Positions 9,697 to 19,154 of a stretch of 64,000 nucleotides of DNA are shown here, piece by piece. This stretch comes from Arthrobacter pigmenti. Lineage in GTDB: Bacteria > Actinomycetota > Actinomycetes > Actinomycetales > Micrococcaceae. The first letter of the stretch is position 1. Each line of letters opens with the position of its first letter. The stretch lies in contig NZ_JAATJL010000001.1 in assembly GCF_011927905.1 (NCBI RefSeq), positions 1,860,001-1,924,000 of the forward strand. The letters are read 5' to 3'. The notes beneath the pieces were generated by a model. That model was not told where the DNA came from and searched no databases. It worked only from the letters and a program-made list of their open reading frames with translations. A program made the translations under genes and the position numbers.

Positions 9697-11607
9697 TCAA
9701 TCCAAATCGGCCAGCATACTATTCCAAGCTCGATCCCGTCCGCGCGAGGTGTACCAAACCGACGATCCCGCGAATTGGGGAGGCAGACGAAATCCGTTCC
9801 ACTGCGCGCTCGAATTGTTTAAGAAGACCTCAGAGTCAGGCTGCCAGGTATGCCCTCCGTGGCCCGAAGTCACCGGGTTATATCGGTGCATCACGTAATT
9901 CTGTCCATGGCCCCTGTAGATCAGACCTCCGGCTGAATCGACCGCCTCAAGCAGGCAACGATCCACAGCTCGATGCACTGGTCGCCAGCCTCCGACCTCC
10001 GCGAGGGACGAGGACGAGATGAGCATAGTTCCGCCAGCGACATGGTTGGCATAACGCTCCCCCTCATACGGCCGCTTGGTAGTGATATCCAAGCTTTCGA
10101 GGTAAACATACTCGACCTGGGAGCCAACCAGCTCAGCGCCCGAGTAAGTTCGAGCGTTTACCAAGTCAGTCAAGTGGTGCGGCGCGTACCAATCGTCATC
10201 GTCCATTTTGGCGATCAGATCACCGGCCGCCGCTTCCACCCCGACGTTAAGCACTTCTCCCAGAACTATCGAGGCGTCACACTTACGAACGACGAGATCA
10301 CGTGTGAAGTCTCCCGACATCCTCTTGAGGTCCGCCTCACTAATGTCAGCGCCATGCAACACCAGAACGACCTCAACGGATGGCCAACTCTGGCGGTCGA
10401 TTTGTTTTAAGGCCACCTCAATTCGCTCGGGTCTCCGAGTAGCCAACACCACGGACACTGTCGGCTCGGAAACCATCAGCCTCCCTGAAGCTTTCAACCA
10501 TTGGCGCCACCGCATGGAGGGCGAAAATTGAGCGAATGCGGCCCTCCGCATATCAATGGACTTCGATTCACGTTCGATTTCGTTATCGTCGATATCGAAT
10601 CTCTCGACCAAGCTGGTTAGCTCATTACCCAAGAGGCGCAGATCGGTTGTATTCGCACCGATCATCGGAACTCCGGATAGGGCGAGGCCAGCCACCAGAT
10701 TGCCCATTTCAGGCGCCGAAAACCGACCCGCAAGACCGGCCAGGTCCACATAGCTATAGCGTCGGATACCCGCGAGCTGTCGCTCATCGACGAAAGCATC
10801 CGCTCTCAACTGCAACCCGCAAGAGCCAAGTAGTCGTTCAGGCGGAGTATCTCGCGAGTACCAGCTCTGGAGATCCAAGATACCGACGGTTTCGGTGACT
10901 TCGAAGCCCCTCGGTGAGATCTGCCGAATGTCAACAGGCGCAATGGCAGAGGACCACCCATCTTCGTCGAACATCCCTGCCTTGGGCGACAAGCAAGGGA
11001 CCGGACTGTCACCGCAGGCACCGGAAGCATCCGACACCATCACGTCAACAGGGCGGATGTCGCCCGCCGCTGGCTCTATGTCCGACCACGGCAAGTAGCG
11101 ACCACAAGCATCTCCTGCAGTCCAGGCGCCAAGCCCTGGTTCAGCTATACCGAGGCGCATTCCGCCCAGAGGCGGCGAGAACCTCGCAGGTTGAAGATCG
11201 TTAAGAATCGAGGACATCGCCCGGTGAACATTTACCCACCCCCCCGCCTCAACGAGCCAGTACTCAAACTGGTGATCACCTTCGCTAGTGAACCGAGAAG
11301 ACCTCGTCAACCGTTTCGATGGTAGGTGACTCGGTCGCTCCGAGATGCGATCGAAGGCTTTCATAATCAAATAGACCTTCTGAGCACGGCCTTGAGCATG
11401 AAAAAGGGCTAACGTTCGATTTGCCTCAACTATCGATTCGGCATAGAAAACGAAGTTCTGATACCAACCATCGACACATAGCAATTCTACCGCCGAAGCG
11501 GAATTGACTATCCCCCAAGCATAATCTTTTTCAGGGATTTGGAGCGCCCTGGCAATCTCGTGAAGGTCCACCTCTGAGAACGAAAGCAGCACGTTGTTTC
11601 CGGCCAT
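9697..11607 (-). CDS. Large glycosyltransferase with C-terminal GT2 domain
   Basis: A 636-residue cytosolic protein. The family 2 GT-A domain occupies the last third: TVSVVLATRRP (383-393), and KMDDDDWY (467-474), the metal-binding acidic cluster. The first 380 residues have no recognised motif; the VDIRQISPRGFEVT...SWYSRDTPPERLL region may be a degenerate GT-B half, as in the CgeB-like plus GT2 protein nearby. ATG follows AGGAAG at about eight bases, inside the end of the upstream gene. Likely transfers a hexose or uronic acid in polymer assembly. The downstream neighbour is 135 bases away, a region with no visible gene. Confidence 0.85.
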   Translation of the reverse strand: MAGNNVLLSFSEVDLHEIARALQIPEKDYAWGIVNSASAVELLCVDGWYQNFVFYAESIVEANRTLALFHAQGRAQKVYLIMKAFDRISERPSHLPSKRLTRSSRFTSEGDHQFEYWLVEAGGWVNVHRAMSSILNDLQPARFSPPLGGMRLGIAEPGLGAWTAGDACGRYLPWSDIEPAAGDIRPVDVMVSDASGACGDSPVPCLSPKAGMFDEDGWSSAIAPVDIRQISPRGFEVTETVGILDLQSWYSRDTPPERLLGSCGLQLRADAFVDERQLAGIRRYSYVDLAGLAGRFSAPEMGNLVAGLALSGVPMIGANTTDLRLLGNELTSLVERFDIDDNEIERESKSIDMRRAAFAQFSPSMRWRQWLKASGRLMVSEPTVSVVLATRRPERIEVALKQIDRQSWPSVEVVLVLHGADISEADLKRMSGDFTRDLVVRKCDASIVLGEVLNVGVEAAAGDLIAKMDDDDWYAPHHLTDLVNARTYSGAELVGSQVEYVYLESLDITTKRPYEGERYANHVAGGTMLISSSSLAEVGGWRPVHRAVDRCLLEAVDSAGGLIYRGHGQNYVMHRYNPVTSGHGGHTWQPDSEVFLNNSSAQWNGFRLPPQFAGSSVWYTSRGRDRAWNSMLADLD

Positions 11608-11612
11608 AAGCT

Positions 11613-12440
11613 TTACTTCCTAGCCCGAAGGCGGCGAACTAGCAACTGCAAGACTTTGGACCTCCGAAGAACACTCCGAATCACCGCCGTACTAGATGCC
11701 GCCCTTACAGCTTGAGTTTGGAGCGACCAGTTTCGTCGTTCCAAACTAGCTACGTTCCGCTCAAGGCGCCTTACCTGTGCCAAAAAATCCTCCGCTACCG
11801 CGTTCTGTGTAGCATCCATCACGACGATGCGCGATTCCATTCTGCCTGCGGAACCCTTTTTTAGATGCTGTGGAATTAGAGGTTTGCCGATACTGCGAAC
11901 ACCGAGACTTGAACCAGACACCCAGCGTTCGCGTCCCCGTTCCCGCACTATCCCTTCTGCTTTTCCTGCCGACGCACCTTTCAGCACGCTGGCCTTCCAC
12001 AGTTCCACCGAACGTGAAGCACCATCTACAGCGACCCTGAGGAGCTCACAGCGCGTCGAGCGGTGCGCTTCTACCGCGGCTTCCACTGAGAACGCACCGA
12101 ACAGAACTCCGGCAGGGCATATGAGCTTCAAGTCGGCGGGTGCTGCCAAGAACGCATCGATGCTGTCTATAAATGCGACCCTCGGTCGGTTGTCTACCCA
12201 AGCCTTGAGTGCGAGATGATCATGTTCAGCAGATGCTAATAGCTGAATCGACGCGCTGCCCGCTGTACTAGCCAACAACGTGCCAAGTGTTAGGACGACA
12301 GCCCTGTCATCTGATTGGCGCGCATCGATCAGGATTTCAAGGCATAGGGGTTTCTCGGTGGTCGGGTTGTGGAGAGCCGTGAACTCAAGGTGCTCCTCGA
12401 ACAGCCAGTCCGGTATGGCTTCTTCAAGGTCGTTACTCAT
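11613..12440 (-). CDS. Unrecognised protein with C-terminal coiled coil
   Basis: A 275-residue protein of unknown function. Residues 30-160 could be a degenerate GT-A-like Rossmann fold (a beta-rich LEILIDARQSDDRAVVLTL start and a CELLRVAVDG segment), but the metal-binding DxD is not evident. Residues 215-250 (VAEDFLAQVRRLERNVASLE) form a probable coiled coil, and the tail is strongly basic. The start overlaps the stop of the upstream WecC-like gene by four bases (12437-12440), and its end lies five bases from the next glycosyltransferase, so it is part of the same transcript. It may be a glycosyltransferase partner or length regulator; this is speculation from position and coiled coil only. 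Confidence 0.7.
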   Translation of the reverse strand: MSNDLEEAIPDWLFEEHLEFTALHNPTTEKPLCLEILIDARQSDDRAVVLTLGTLLASTAGSASIQLLASAEHDHLALKAWVDNRPRVAFIDSIDAFLAAPADLKLICPAGVLFGAFSVEAAVEAHRSTRCELLRVAVDGASRSVELWKASVLKGASAGKAEGIVRERGRERWVSGSSLGVRSIGKPLIPQHLKKGSAGRMESRIVVMDATQNAVAEDFLAQVRRLERNVASLERRNWSLQTQAVRAASSTAVIRSVLRRSKVLQLLVRRLRARK

Positions 12441-13732
12441 GATGATAAGACCTCAGCATGTCCAACTAATTCCGCATGCTCTGCAGAAGGCCATACGCCT
12501 CGAGTGTCCACAATCAACGCGCTCGAATTCAATCGACTATGAATGTCAGTGAATTCATCGTGGTTCACGAGAAGGACGACAATATTGGCATCAATCGCAA
12601 CATCAACGTCCACTAACTCTATGTTGTCCAAAGCTGCGAGCTCCTGCGGGAGCTCAACCACGTGAGGGTCTACGCAAAGAATGCGGCTCCCAGACAACGC
12701 TTCTGCGACACCCAGAGCGACTTCGACTGATGGTGACTCCCTTGTGTCATCGATATTCGCCTTAAAGGATAGTCCAAGGAGGCACACCGTGGGCTTCTCA
12801 ATGTGCGCAACCGTTTCAACGATCCGCTCCACTACTCTGGCCGGCATTGAATCATTCAACTCTCGTGCTGCCCTTGTCACACTTGAAAAATCCGGAAACG
12901 CGCCGACCAGGAACCAGGGGTCTACTGCAATGCAGTGCCCGCCTACGCCCGGCCCTGGCTGAAGGATATTCACTCGGGGGTGATGATTGGCGAGTTCAAT
13001 GAGCCGCCAGACGTCGATGCCCAGCTCATTCGCTATGAGAGCCAATTGGTTGGCGAAAGCTATGTTCAAATCCCTGAAGGAGTTTTCCGCGATCTTCGTC
13101 ATCTCGGCCGTACTGGCATCGGTGACGTGGATCTGGCCCTGGCAAATTACTTCGTAGAGTTTCTTCGCCTTTTCCGCTGCTTCGTTTGTAAGACCCCCGA
13201 CGACACGATCGTTCGCCACGATCTCGATCATAATGCGTCCAGGCAGCACCCGTTCCGGCGAATGCGCCAGAAAGATTTGGTTCTCCCCCGAGCCCTGTTC
13301 AAGTGCCAGATCGGGACGCTCACTGATCAGGTAATCGCCGAGCTTCTTGGTGGTTCCGGGTGGAGACGTTGACTCGAGAATGATCAGTTCACCGCCGGTA
13401 AGCGCCGGAGCGATGTTCTTTGCGGCGCTCCAAAGGTATGAGAGGTCCACATTCTTGTCAGCTGTCACCGGCGTGGGAACCGCAATGATATAGGCCTGTG
13501 CTTTAGGCATCGTAGTGAACGCCTTGAAGCTGCCCTTGCTCACTACGCCGGACAGGACAGCACCGAGGTCCGGCTCGACAAAAGGAACCTCACCCCGATT
13601 GACCGCGTCCACGGTGGACTGCTGCAGGTCGACCCCCGCGACGGTACAACCGCGAGCGGCGAACGTGGCCGCCGTGGGTAAGCCGATGTAGCCCAACCCG
13701 ATGACCGCAACGTCGAATATCTCCTGCCCCAT
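12437..13732 (-). CDS. wecC: UDP-N-acetyl-D-mannosamine dehydrogenase
   Basis: A 431-residue NAD-dependent enzyme expected to oxidise UDP-ManNAc twice to UDP-ManNAcA. VIGLGYIGLP (9-18) is the dinucleotide-binding turn. ESTSPPGTT, AENSFRDLNIAFANQ and the catalytic-cysteine block PGVGGHCIAVDPWF are the WecC signatures and distinguish it from the UDP-glucose dehydrogenase in the same locus. ManNAcA is a building block of the Micrococcus teichuronic acid, which fits this locus. No UDP-GlcNAc 2-epimerase (wecB) is visible in the window, so UDP-ManNAc must come from a gene elsewhere. Overlaps the next gene by four bases. Confidence 0.92.
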   Translation of the reverse strand: MGQEIFDVAVIGLGYIGLPTAATFAARGCTVAGVDLQQSTVDAVNRGEVPFVEPDLGAVLSGVVSKGSFKAFTTMPKAQAYIIAVPTPVTADKNVDLSYLWSAAKNIAPALTGGELIILESTSPPGTTKKLGDYLISERPDLALEQGSGENQIFLAHSPERVLPGRIMIEIVANDRVVGGLTNEAAEKAKKLYEVICQGQIHVTDASTAEMTKIAENSFRDLNIAFANQLALIANELGIDVWRLIELANHHPRVNILQPGPGVGGHCIAVDPWFLVGAFPDFSSVTRAARELNDSMPARVVERIVETVAHIEKPTVCLLGLSFKANIDDTRESPSVEVALGVAEALSGSRILCVDPHVVELPQELAALDNIELVDVDVAIDANIVVLLVNHDEFTDIHSRLNSSALIVDTRGVWPSAEHAELVGHAEVLSS

Positions 13733-13743
13733 TAAATCTCTCC

Positions 13744-15654
13744 CTAAACGAAGATTTGTTCCACGGAGTCTCCGTAGAACGCCACTTCCGATGTAGCTAA
13801 CAACTCGTTCGCCGAGATCTTCCAGGTGTGGTCGTTGGAGTCGGCTTGCCGGATCTGACAGTAGTTGAAACGGTCCGAAGCATAAACGGTGCCGCCGGAG
13901 CTAAGCACGGACCGCAGGAAGGCTGTGTCTTCCCCCGTGGTCACTGCGAGGAAGGGATTAACTTCGAACACTTCACGCCTGCCTAGAAGGGTTGGACCGG
14001 CCACGAAGTGGGTGAACCGGTGCTCGAAAGCAGAGTTCCGAATCACCGTTGCGCCTAGCCCGTTTAGCCGCACGTAGTGCGCTCGCTTGCCTACTACGGA
14101 GGCGCCCGAGTAATACAAAGCCATCACTTGGTCATGAAGGTACCAAGGTGCATAAACGTCGTCGTCATCCCACTTGGCGACGAAATCTCCTGTTGCGTGG
14201 CTGACAAGAGTATTCAAGCATTCCCCAAGCGACATGTTCTCTGGTAGTAATACCGCTGTCGCGTTCTCCAAACCTAGTGCGTCACAACGTGAGTGGAAGT
14301 GCGCCTTGTCCAGGTTGAATCCATGCGCTCCGTATACAAGTTGTACCGAAACTTCTTTCTGTGCAGCGATGCCCTCCAATACATGCGTCAACTGTTGGGG
14401 ACGGATACTCGGCACAACGACGGAGATGGTGGGCGACTTCGCGCTTGACGAATTCGTTACTCCGAGAGCCGCCATGATCTGTTGTGCTCGCTTGCCGTAG
14501 GTATGTTCCCTCCAGATTCTTCTCTGCGCTCTGTGAACTTGCCTCGCGGCATAGGAGGGGTTCCGGAGCAAAGCCCTAATTTGGTGTGTGGTGTCCTCTG
14601 TTGTGGAGACGACAGACAGTTCTTTGGGCTCGAAGAGTGCTTCAATCGCGGGACTGGGTGCAGTCACAACCGACGCGCCCGCAGCAGTCATTTCGAAGAC
14701 TCGGCGAGAGCACATCGTCGGGGAATCTACGACAGAATTTACATTGAGGAAGACTTTGTAGCGCTTGTACGCTCCCAGCATTTGCGCATAGTTGAGTTCT
14801 CCGAGAACGTGTTTCTGCAAATCGTCGGGGAACTGGTATTCCTTCTTGCCTCGGCTCGCACGAGCAAATATGTCAAATGTGGTTCGTTCGGCTTGGCAGG
14901 CGGCAACGGCGCCAGGCAACATCATTTCCATTTGTTTTCGACGTTCGGGGTACTTGTGGCTGAAGTACATGCCGGCAAAAGCAACGTCCCGGTCATGCCA
15001 ACCGCGGCGCTCTCGCACGGGATTATGAAGCTTCGGTTGCGCAGCGAAAGGTAGTGCATCAACCCGGTCATGTCCCAGGTCAGCTGTGTACCTCGGGATC
15101 ATGTTCGAGTCGGTCGTGAACACAAAGTCGCAGAGCCGGGCGAGCGGCAGGAAGTCCTCGTAGTGTGGGGGATCTTCCTTGTTCCACAACGCCACGGGCA
15201 CTTCAAGTGAATTCGCTAACCGAATAAGCGAGCGAACCTCTTCGCTGGGACCTCCAGATCCCAACAGTTTGTATTTCCACGAGCCACCATTTCCGTCCCA
15301 AGCTGACTCGATGAATATAAAGTCCAGTTCAAGAGCTAGAAGGTCCCCTTCTTCAACACCAGGGCTTAAGGGCACGCAGGTCCATTCCCAGTCGAAGCCT
15401 GCGCGTGAGAAATCGTCGAGAATTACGCCAACACGGATATGGGGACTCGCTGCTACGGGTCGAGGAAGTTCGAACTCAACGAAGGTAGGCTTCCTGAGCA
15501 CGGGGAAAGCAACTCCCAAAACCTGCTCGACTACGGAAATCTGACGGCCCGACCAGGTGTTGTGACGCGCGCGAAGCTTGAACTCACGAAGCTGCTCTAA
15601 CCCCCCGCTTCGAAAGTGCCAGACCGCTTGCCGAAGCTGATTGACCGAAGCCAT
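13744..15654 (-). CDS. Two-domain glycosyltransferase: CgeB-like GT-B plus GT2
   Basis: A 636-residue protein with start chosen at ATG 15654, which overlaps the TGA of the upstream ABC ATPase gene (TGATG); a longer frame reaches 15681. Residues about 70-390 look like the CgeB/DUF3880 GT-B family: VALWNKEDPPHYEDF, CDFVFTTDS, and SPTMCSRRVFEMTAAGASVV, the donor-site region with its conserved Glu. Residues about 408-625 form a GT2 GT-A domain, with AKWDDDDVY near 490. Two catalytic domains in one chain usually mean alternating addition of two sugars, so this is a strong candidate for the polymerase of a disaccharide-repeat glycan. Directly follows the exporter genes. Confidence 0.88.
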   Translation of the reverse strand: MASVNQLRQAVWHFRSGGLEQLREFKLRARHNTWSGRQISVVEQVLGVAFPVLRKPTFVEFELPRPVAASPHIRVGVILDDFSRAGFDWEWTCVPLSPGVEEGDLLALELDFIFIESAWDGNGGSWKYKLLGSGGPSEEVRSLIRLANSLEVPVALWNKEDPPHYEDFLPLARLCDFVFTTDSNMIPRYTADLGHDRVDALPFAAQPKLHNPVRERRGWHDRDVAFAGMYFSHKYPERRKQMEMMLPGAVAACQAERTTFDIFARASRGKKEYQFPDDLQKHVLGELNYAQMLGAYKRYKVFLNVNSVVDSPTMCSRRVFEMTAAGASVVTAPSPAIEALFEPKELSVVSTTEDTTHQIRALLRNPSYAARQVHRAQRRIWREHTYGKRAQQIMAALGVTNSSSAKSPTISVVVPSIRPQQLTHVLEGIAAQKEVSVQLVYGAHGFNLDKAHFHSRCDALGLENATAVLLPENMSLGECLNTLVSHATGDFVAKWDDDDVYAPWYLHDQVMALYYSGASVVGKRAHYVRLNGLGATVIRNSAFEHRFTHFVAGPTLLGRREVFEVNPFLAVTTGEDTAFLRSVLSSGGTVYASDRFNYCQIRQADSNDHTWKISANELLATSEVAFYGDSVEQIFV

Positions 15655-16553
15655 CAAGCGCCACCCTTCGCGCTGCGCCACCCACGGTCAACTACAACGG
15701 CCTGAATGGGCGGGCGATTATGCATCAGCTCCGCCCGAATCTTCTGACCATATTCTTTGTTGCCCTCGGTCATCCGCCAGACGAAGTTTCGGTATTCCTT
15801 GGTTACGGCTTCTGTATCCCCGTCCATGATGAAGTCCCCTTTGTCCAACCATATGCAACGGTTGCAGTTGGCCTTGATCGTGCCGAGGCTATGGCTGACC
15901 AGGAACACTGTGCCCGCCTGCGCACGAATCTCGTCCATACGATTTTTAGATCGCTCCTTGAACTGAGCATCTCCGGTGTTGAGCGCCTCATCGATGAGCA
16001 GTATCTCAGGATCGACAGCGGCGGCAATGGCGAAGCGCAGCCGGGAGGACATCCCTGAGGAGTACGACTTCATTGGATGATTGATATCATCTTCCAGCCC
16101 CGACATCTCTACAATCTGACCGTACTTGCGATCAATCTGGGATTCCGTCATACCCATCGCGAGGCAACCAAGACGAATATTTTGCGATCCGGAAAGGGCC
16201 GAGATCAACGCCGCATTCACACCTAGCAGGACCGGGTCACTCATCGCGTATACAGAGCCGCTACTCGGCTTAGTAAGGCCCGCTAGTACACGCATAAGGG
16301 TGCTCTTACCAGATCCGTTTCGGCCGATAATACCGATGGAATCTCCTTTATAACCCACGAAGGATACATCTCGCAGGGCCTCGTTGATCGTCTGCTTGCC
16401 GCCATTCACTCGCTTTCGCAACGCACTCAACGGCCCACTGGATCTGCTTTCCGTCGCGGGGGCGTACCGCTTGGTCCGGTAATTGACCGATATACCATCA
16501 ACCACTATTGAGGCATCGTGTGCAATTTCAATTCGATTAGTCGACTCGTCCAT
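15654..16553 (-). CDS. Polysaccharide/teichoic acid ABC exporter, ATP-binding subunit
   Basis: A 299-residue ATPase of the Wzt/TagH/KpsT type that powers export of a lipid-linked polymer through the permease encoded just upstream. Walker A GRNGSGKST (about 77-85), signature SYSSGMSSRL (about 163-172), Walker B ILLIDE (about 184-189), and the switch His in VSHSLG. The start is the ATG at 16553, preceded by AGGAGG, inside the end of the permease gene; an upstream in-frame start at 16583 lacks this. No C-terminal carbohydrate-binding domain as in O9a-type Wzt: only about 40 residues follow the ATPase core. That suggests export not tied to a modified chain end. Confidence 0.93.
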   Translation of the reverse strand: MDESTNRIEIAHDASIVVDGISVNYRTKRYAPATESRSSGPLSALRKRVNGGKQTINEALRDVSFVGYKGDSIGIIGRNGSGKSTLMRVLAGLTKPSSGSVYAMSDPVLLGVNAALISALSGSQNIRLGCLAMGMTESQIDRKYGQIVEMSGLEDDINHPMKSYSSGMSSRLRFAIAAAVDPEILLIDEALNTGDAQFKERSKNRMDEIRAQAGTVFLVSHSLGTIKANCNRCIWLDKGDFIMDGDTEAVTKEYRNFVWRMTEGNKEYGQKIRAELMHNRPPIQAVVVDRGWRSAKGGA

Positions 16554-17424
16554 ATGATTCCTCCTGCCGCCAGAAGAGTACAAACCCAGCCGCGATCGCT
16601 GCGAAAGCCCACAAGGCCAGCACTGCCCACGTCTGAAAGCTAGGCGTCGTGTTGTACAAAACGCTGTCTCGAATGATATCGATAACGCAGAAAAGAGGAT
16701 TCGCTTCGAGCACAGACACTAGAAACGGGTACCCCGATAAGCGATCGAAACTGTAAAACACAGCGGATCCATACATCCAGAGACGCATGAAGAAGCTCAA
16801 TAGATTCCCGATGTCATTAACCTTGAGCACAGCCGGAGCGAGCAGCATGCCGATGCCCAGATTGAATAAATGCTGGAGCACAATCGCGGGAACGACGAGA
16901 AGCCAACGCCATGTTATTTCTTCGACCGGCGCAGCAACGATGATGATGAGTAGCATCACTATGGTAGAGGGAATCGACGCGAGCAACTGACGGATGTTAA
17001 CCGCAATTGGCAATGCAGCTCTCGGGAAATTGAACGCCTGGATCATGGAAGAGTTGGACACTAAACTCTTCGAGCCCTGAACGACCGCACCGGCGGAAAT
17101 CTGGAAAGTAAAGATACCAATTACGAGATAACCGATGAAGTTCTCGATGCCCCGGCTTGTGCCAAGCAGAATACCGAAAATGAAGAAGTAGGTTAAGCCA
17201 TTTAGGATCGGGGTGAGGATGAGCCAGAGGCTCCCTAAACGATCCTTGTCATTTGCTGACTGCACACGAGACTGTGCATCGAAGAAAATGAACTGCCTGC
17301 GATCCCAAAGCTGAACCAGATAATCGGGAAACGAGGGTTTAGCTCCAATCCTCCGCATTTTCGAGAGATTCACCTGAACCGTCACGGGTTGGGGACCTCC
17401 TCCCGGAGGAACGACTGCTGTCAT
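16537..17424 (-). CDS. Polysaccharide/teichoic acid ABC exporter, permease subunit
   Basis: A 295-residue inner-membrane protein of the ABC-2 (TagG/Wzm/KpsM) family. After a 60-residue cytosolic N-terminus there are about six hydrophobic segments, starting with LGSLWLILTPILNGLTYFFI, which resembles the LGxLWxxLxP motif typical of these exporters. It forms the channel for the undecaprenyl-linked polymer with the ATPase encoded downstream. Its start shares one base with the stop of the upstream glycosyltransferase gene. The exporter pair lies centrally in the locus, and no Wzx flippase or Wzy polymerase is visible, so the ABC-dependent route is favoured: the chain is completed in the cytosol. 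Confidence 0.93.
   Translation of the reverse strand: MTAVVPPGGGPQPVTVQVNLSKMRRIGAKPSFPDYLVQLWDRRQFIFFDAQSRVQSANDKDRLGSLWLILTPILNGLTYFFIFGILLGTSRGIENFIGYLVIGIFTFQISAGAVVQGSKSLVSNSSMIQAFNFPRAALPIAVNIRQLLASIPSTIVMLLIIIVAAPVEEITWRWLLVVPAIVLQHLFNLGIGMLLAPAVLKVNDIGNLLSFFMRLWMYGSAVFYSFDRLSGYPFLVSVLEANPLFCVIDIIRDSVLYNTTPSFQTWAVLALWAFAAIAAGFVLFWRQEESYGRVD
16558..16565 (-). promoter_or_regulatory. Strong ribosome binding site that fixes the ATPase start
   Basis: AGGAGGAA on the minus strand lies four bases before the ATG at 16553. It sits inside the last codons of the permease gene, so ATPase translation is coupled to permease translation, and it excludes the longer reading of the ATPase. Confidence 0.8.
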
Positions 17425-19154
17425 CAGGCAGTAAGTCCCATAGCCCGGTACGCCTCAAGAACCGACAACACGTTCCGTTCCCACGTACGCTCCGAAAGCA
17501 CACGCTGGCGGCCAGCCGCTCCCATGGCAACGGCACTGCGCGAGACGCGGGCGCCGTCGTCGTCCATTAGGTTCTTCAACCCAGCGGCCAGTGCCTCTGC
17601 GTCCTCAGGCATCACGAGTGTTCCTGTCACTCCGTCCTCAACTATTTCTCTCAGGGCAGGGAGGTTGCTCGCCACGACCGGCCGGGCAGCGGCCATTGCT
17701 TCCACCGGCTTCATTGGCGTCACGGTTCTAGTGACCTCTAGGTTGCGCCGGGGCACCACGAACACGTCCAATGCCTGGTGGCACAAATGCGCCTGTTCGC
17801 GCGGAACCCGACCCGTGAAGATCACGTGGGAGGCGATCCCGAGCTCGCGTGCAAGTTGCTGCAAAGCTGGGGCCGCGACACCGTCGCCAACTATGAGACA
17901 GTGCACCTTCGGACGTTCCTCAGCAACTAGCGCGACGGCACGAAGTAGAACGTCCAAACCTTCATATTCAACCAAGCTGCTGACGGTACCTACGAAGACA
18001 CCCTCGGACGGAAGGCCAAGCAGAGTTCGAGCGGCATGGGAGTCGATTGGCTCATTCAGGAACTCGTCGCCGACGGCATTTGGACAGAGCAGCACCTCGC
18101 CGCGGACACCGCCCGTGTCCAGGATTTGCTGCTTCATGGCCTCGCCCAACGTAACTACCAGGGCCGCGCTTCGCGTCACAGCCGCCTCACATTCAGTGAA
18201 GAGTTTATAGCGTTCGCTTGATTTAGCCGCATCGTGGCGCGTGGAGGCCCAAGTATCGGCCAGTTGCCCACGCACCTCATAGACCCAGGGAATACCGAGA
18301 ACGTCAGCGACGGCGCGGGTAACGAGACCGTTCACGAAGTGGGTTGTGGTGTGCAGCACGGCCGGCCGCACCTCCAGCGCGAGCTCCAGAAGCGCCTCCG
18401 TCTGCGCCTGCAAGCGCTCATCGAAGCCGGCGGGCATCCGGGCAGGAATCAGGCGGTGGTAGGTCACGCCGTTGAGCACGTCCACGTCCTCGGCAAACAA
18501 CTTGCCAACCTGCACCGGGTAGCCCAGCCGTGTTGCAGCGTGAACGTTCCAGCCGAGTTCCTGCTGCGCCTTCAGGATGGAGTGCGACCGCTGGGCATAG
18601 CCGCTGCCCGTGTGCGGAAGGGAGTTGGTGAGTATGTGCAGCACCGTCTGCGGTCGCGGTTGGTAGCCCGATACCGGTTCAAGTGTTGGGGTCCAGCCTC
18701 GGAAGACCCGCAGTTCGCTCTCGAGCCTTTGGGCCTTGCGGTGAAGACCGGCCGAGGTGAGTTCGGCGACGGCGCCGGTCATGTCGCCGTCGGACCAGCG
18801 GCGGCGAGCTCTTGTTCCGGGAGCGTTGCCTGCGCGCTCCAGCAGCGCGTCTGCACGGTGGACGTCATGGGCGGCTAATGCAACGTCGGCGAGGCGGGCA
18901 GCGGCGGCGCCCGAAACGCCGTCGTCGTACGCACTGGCCAGAATCGTGTCCCGTTGCGCCGAGTCACCGCGGATGTGCGCCGTGAACGCACCAGCGAGCG
19001 GTCCGCGGGCGACGATACTTGCGATGTCCACGGCTCGCTGGATGATCCGGGCGGGAAATCTGCGGGAAAGCTGTAGCAGGAGGAGAACGGGGTCATCGTC
19101 AAGGTGCCGAGCCGCCGTAGCAGCGGTCAGCCGGATGTTGCGGAGCAGGTTCAC
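17424..19154 (-). CDS. Family 4 glycosyltransferase
   Basis: A 576-residue protein. Residues 1-155 are alpha-helical, TPR-like or unrecognised. From VLHILTNSLPHTGSGYAQRS (about 170) it is a GT-B fold of family 4, with FVGTVSSLVEYEGLDVLLRA, then VFTGRVP and PMKPVEAMAAARPVVAS, the EX7E-type donor-binding region. It uses a nucleotide-sugar donor, probably retaining. The GTG start overlaps the previous stop by four bases. The base composition of this gene is visibly richer in G+C than the genes from 1 to 17 kb, so the acquired-looking segment seems to end near here. Confidence 0.9.
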   Translation of the reverse strand: MNLLRNIRLTAATAARHLDDDPVLLLLQLSRRFPARIIQRAVDIASIVARGPLAGAFTAHIRGDSAQRDTILASAYDDGVSGAAAARLADVALAAHDVHRADALLERAGNAPGTRARRRWSDGDMTGAVAELTSAGLHRKAQRLESELRVFRGWTPTLEPVSGYQPRPQTVLHILTNSLPHTGSGYAQRSHSILKAQQELGWNVHAATRLGYPVQVGKLFAEDVDVLNGVTYHRLIPARMPAGFDERLQAQTEALLELALEVRPAVLHTTTHFVNGLVTRAVADVLGIPWVYEVRGQLADTWASTRHDAAKSSERYKLFTECEAAVTRSAALVVTLGEAMKQQILDTGGVRGEVLLCPNAVGDEFLNEPIDSHAARTLLGLPSEGVFVGTVSSLVEYEGLDVLLRAVALVAEERPKVHCLIVGDGVAAPALQQLARELGIASHVIFTGRVPREQAHLCHQALDVFVVPRRNLEVTRTVTPMKPVEAMAAARPVVASNLPALREIVEDGVTGTLVMPEDAEALAAGLKNLMDDDGARVSRSAVAMGAAGRQRVLSERTWERNVLSVLEAYRAMGLTA

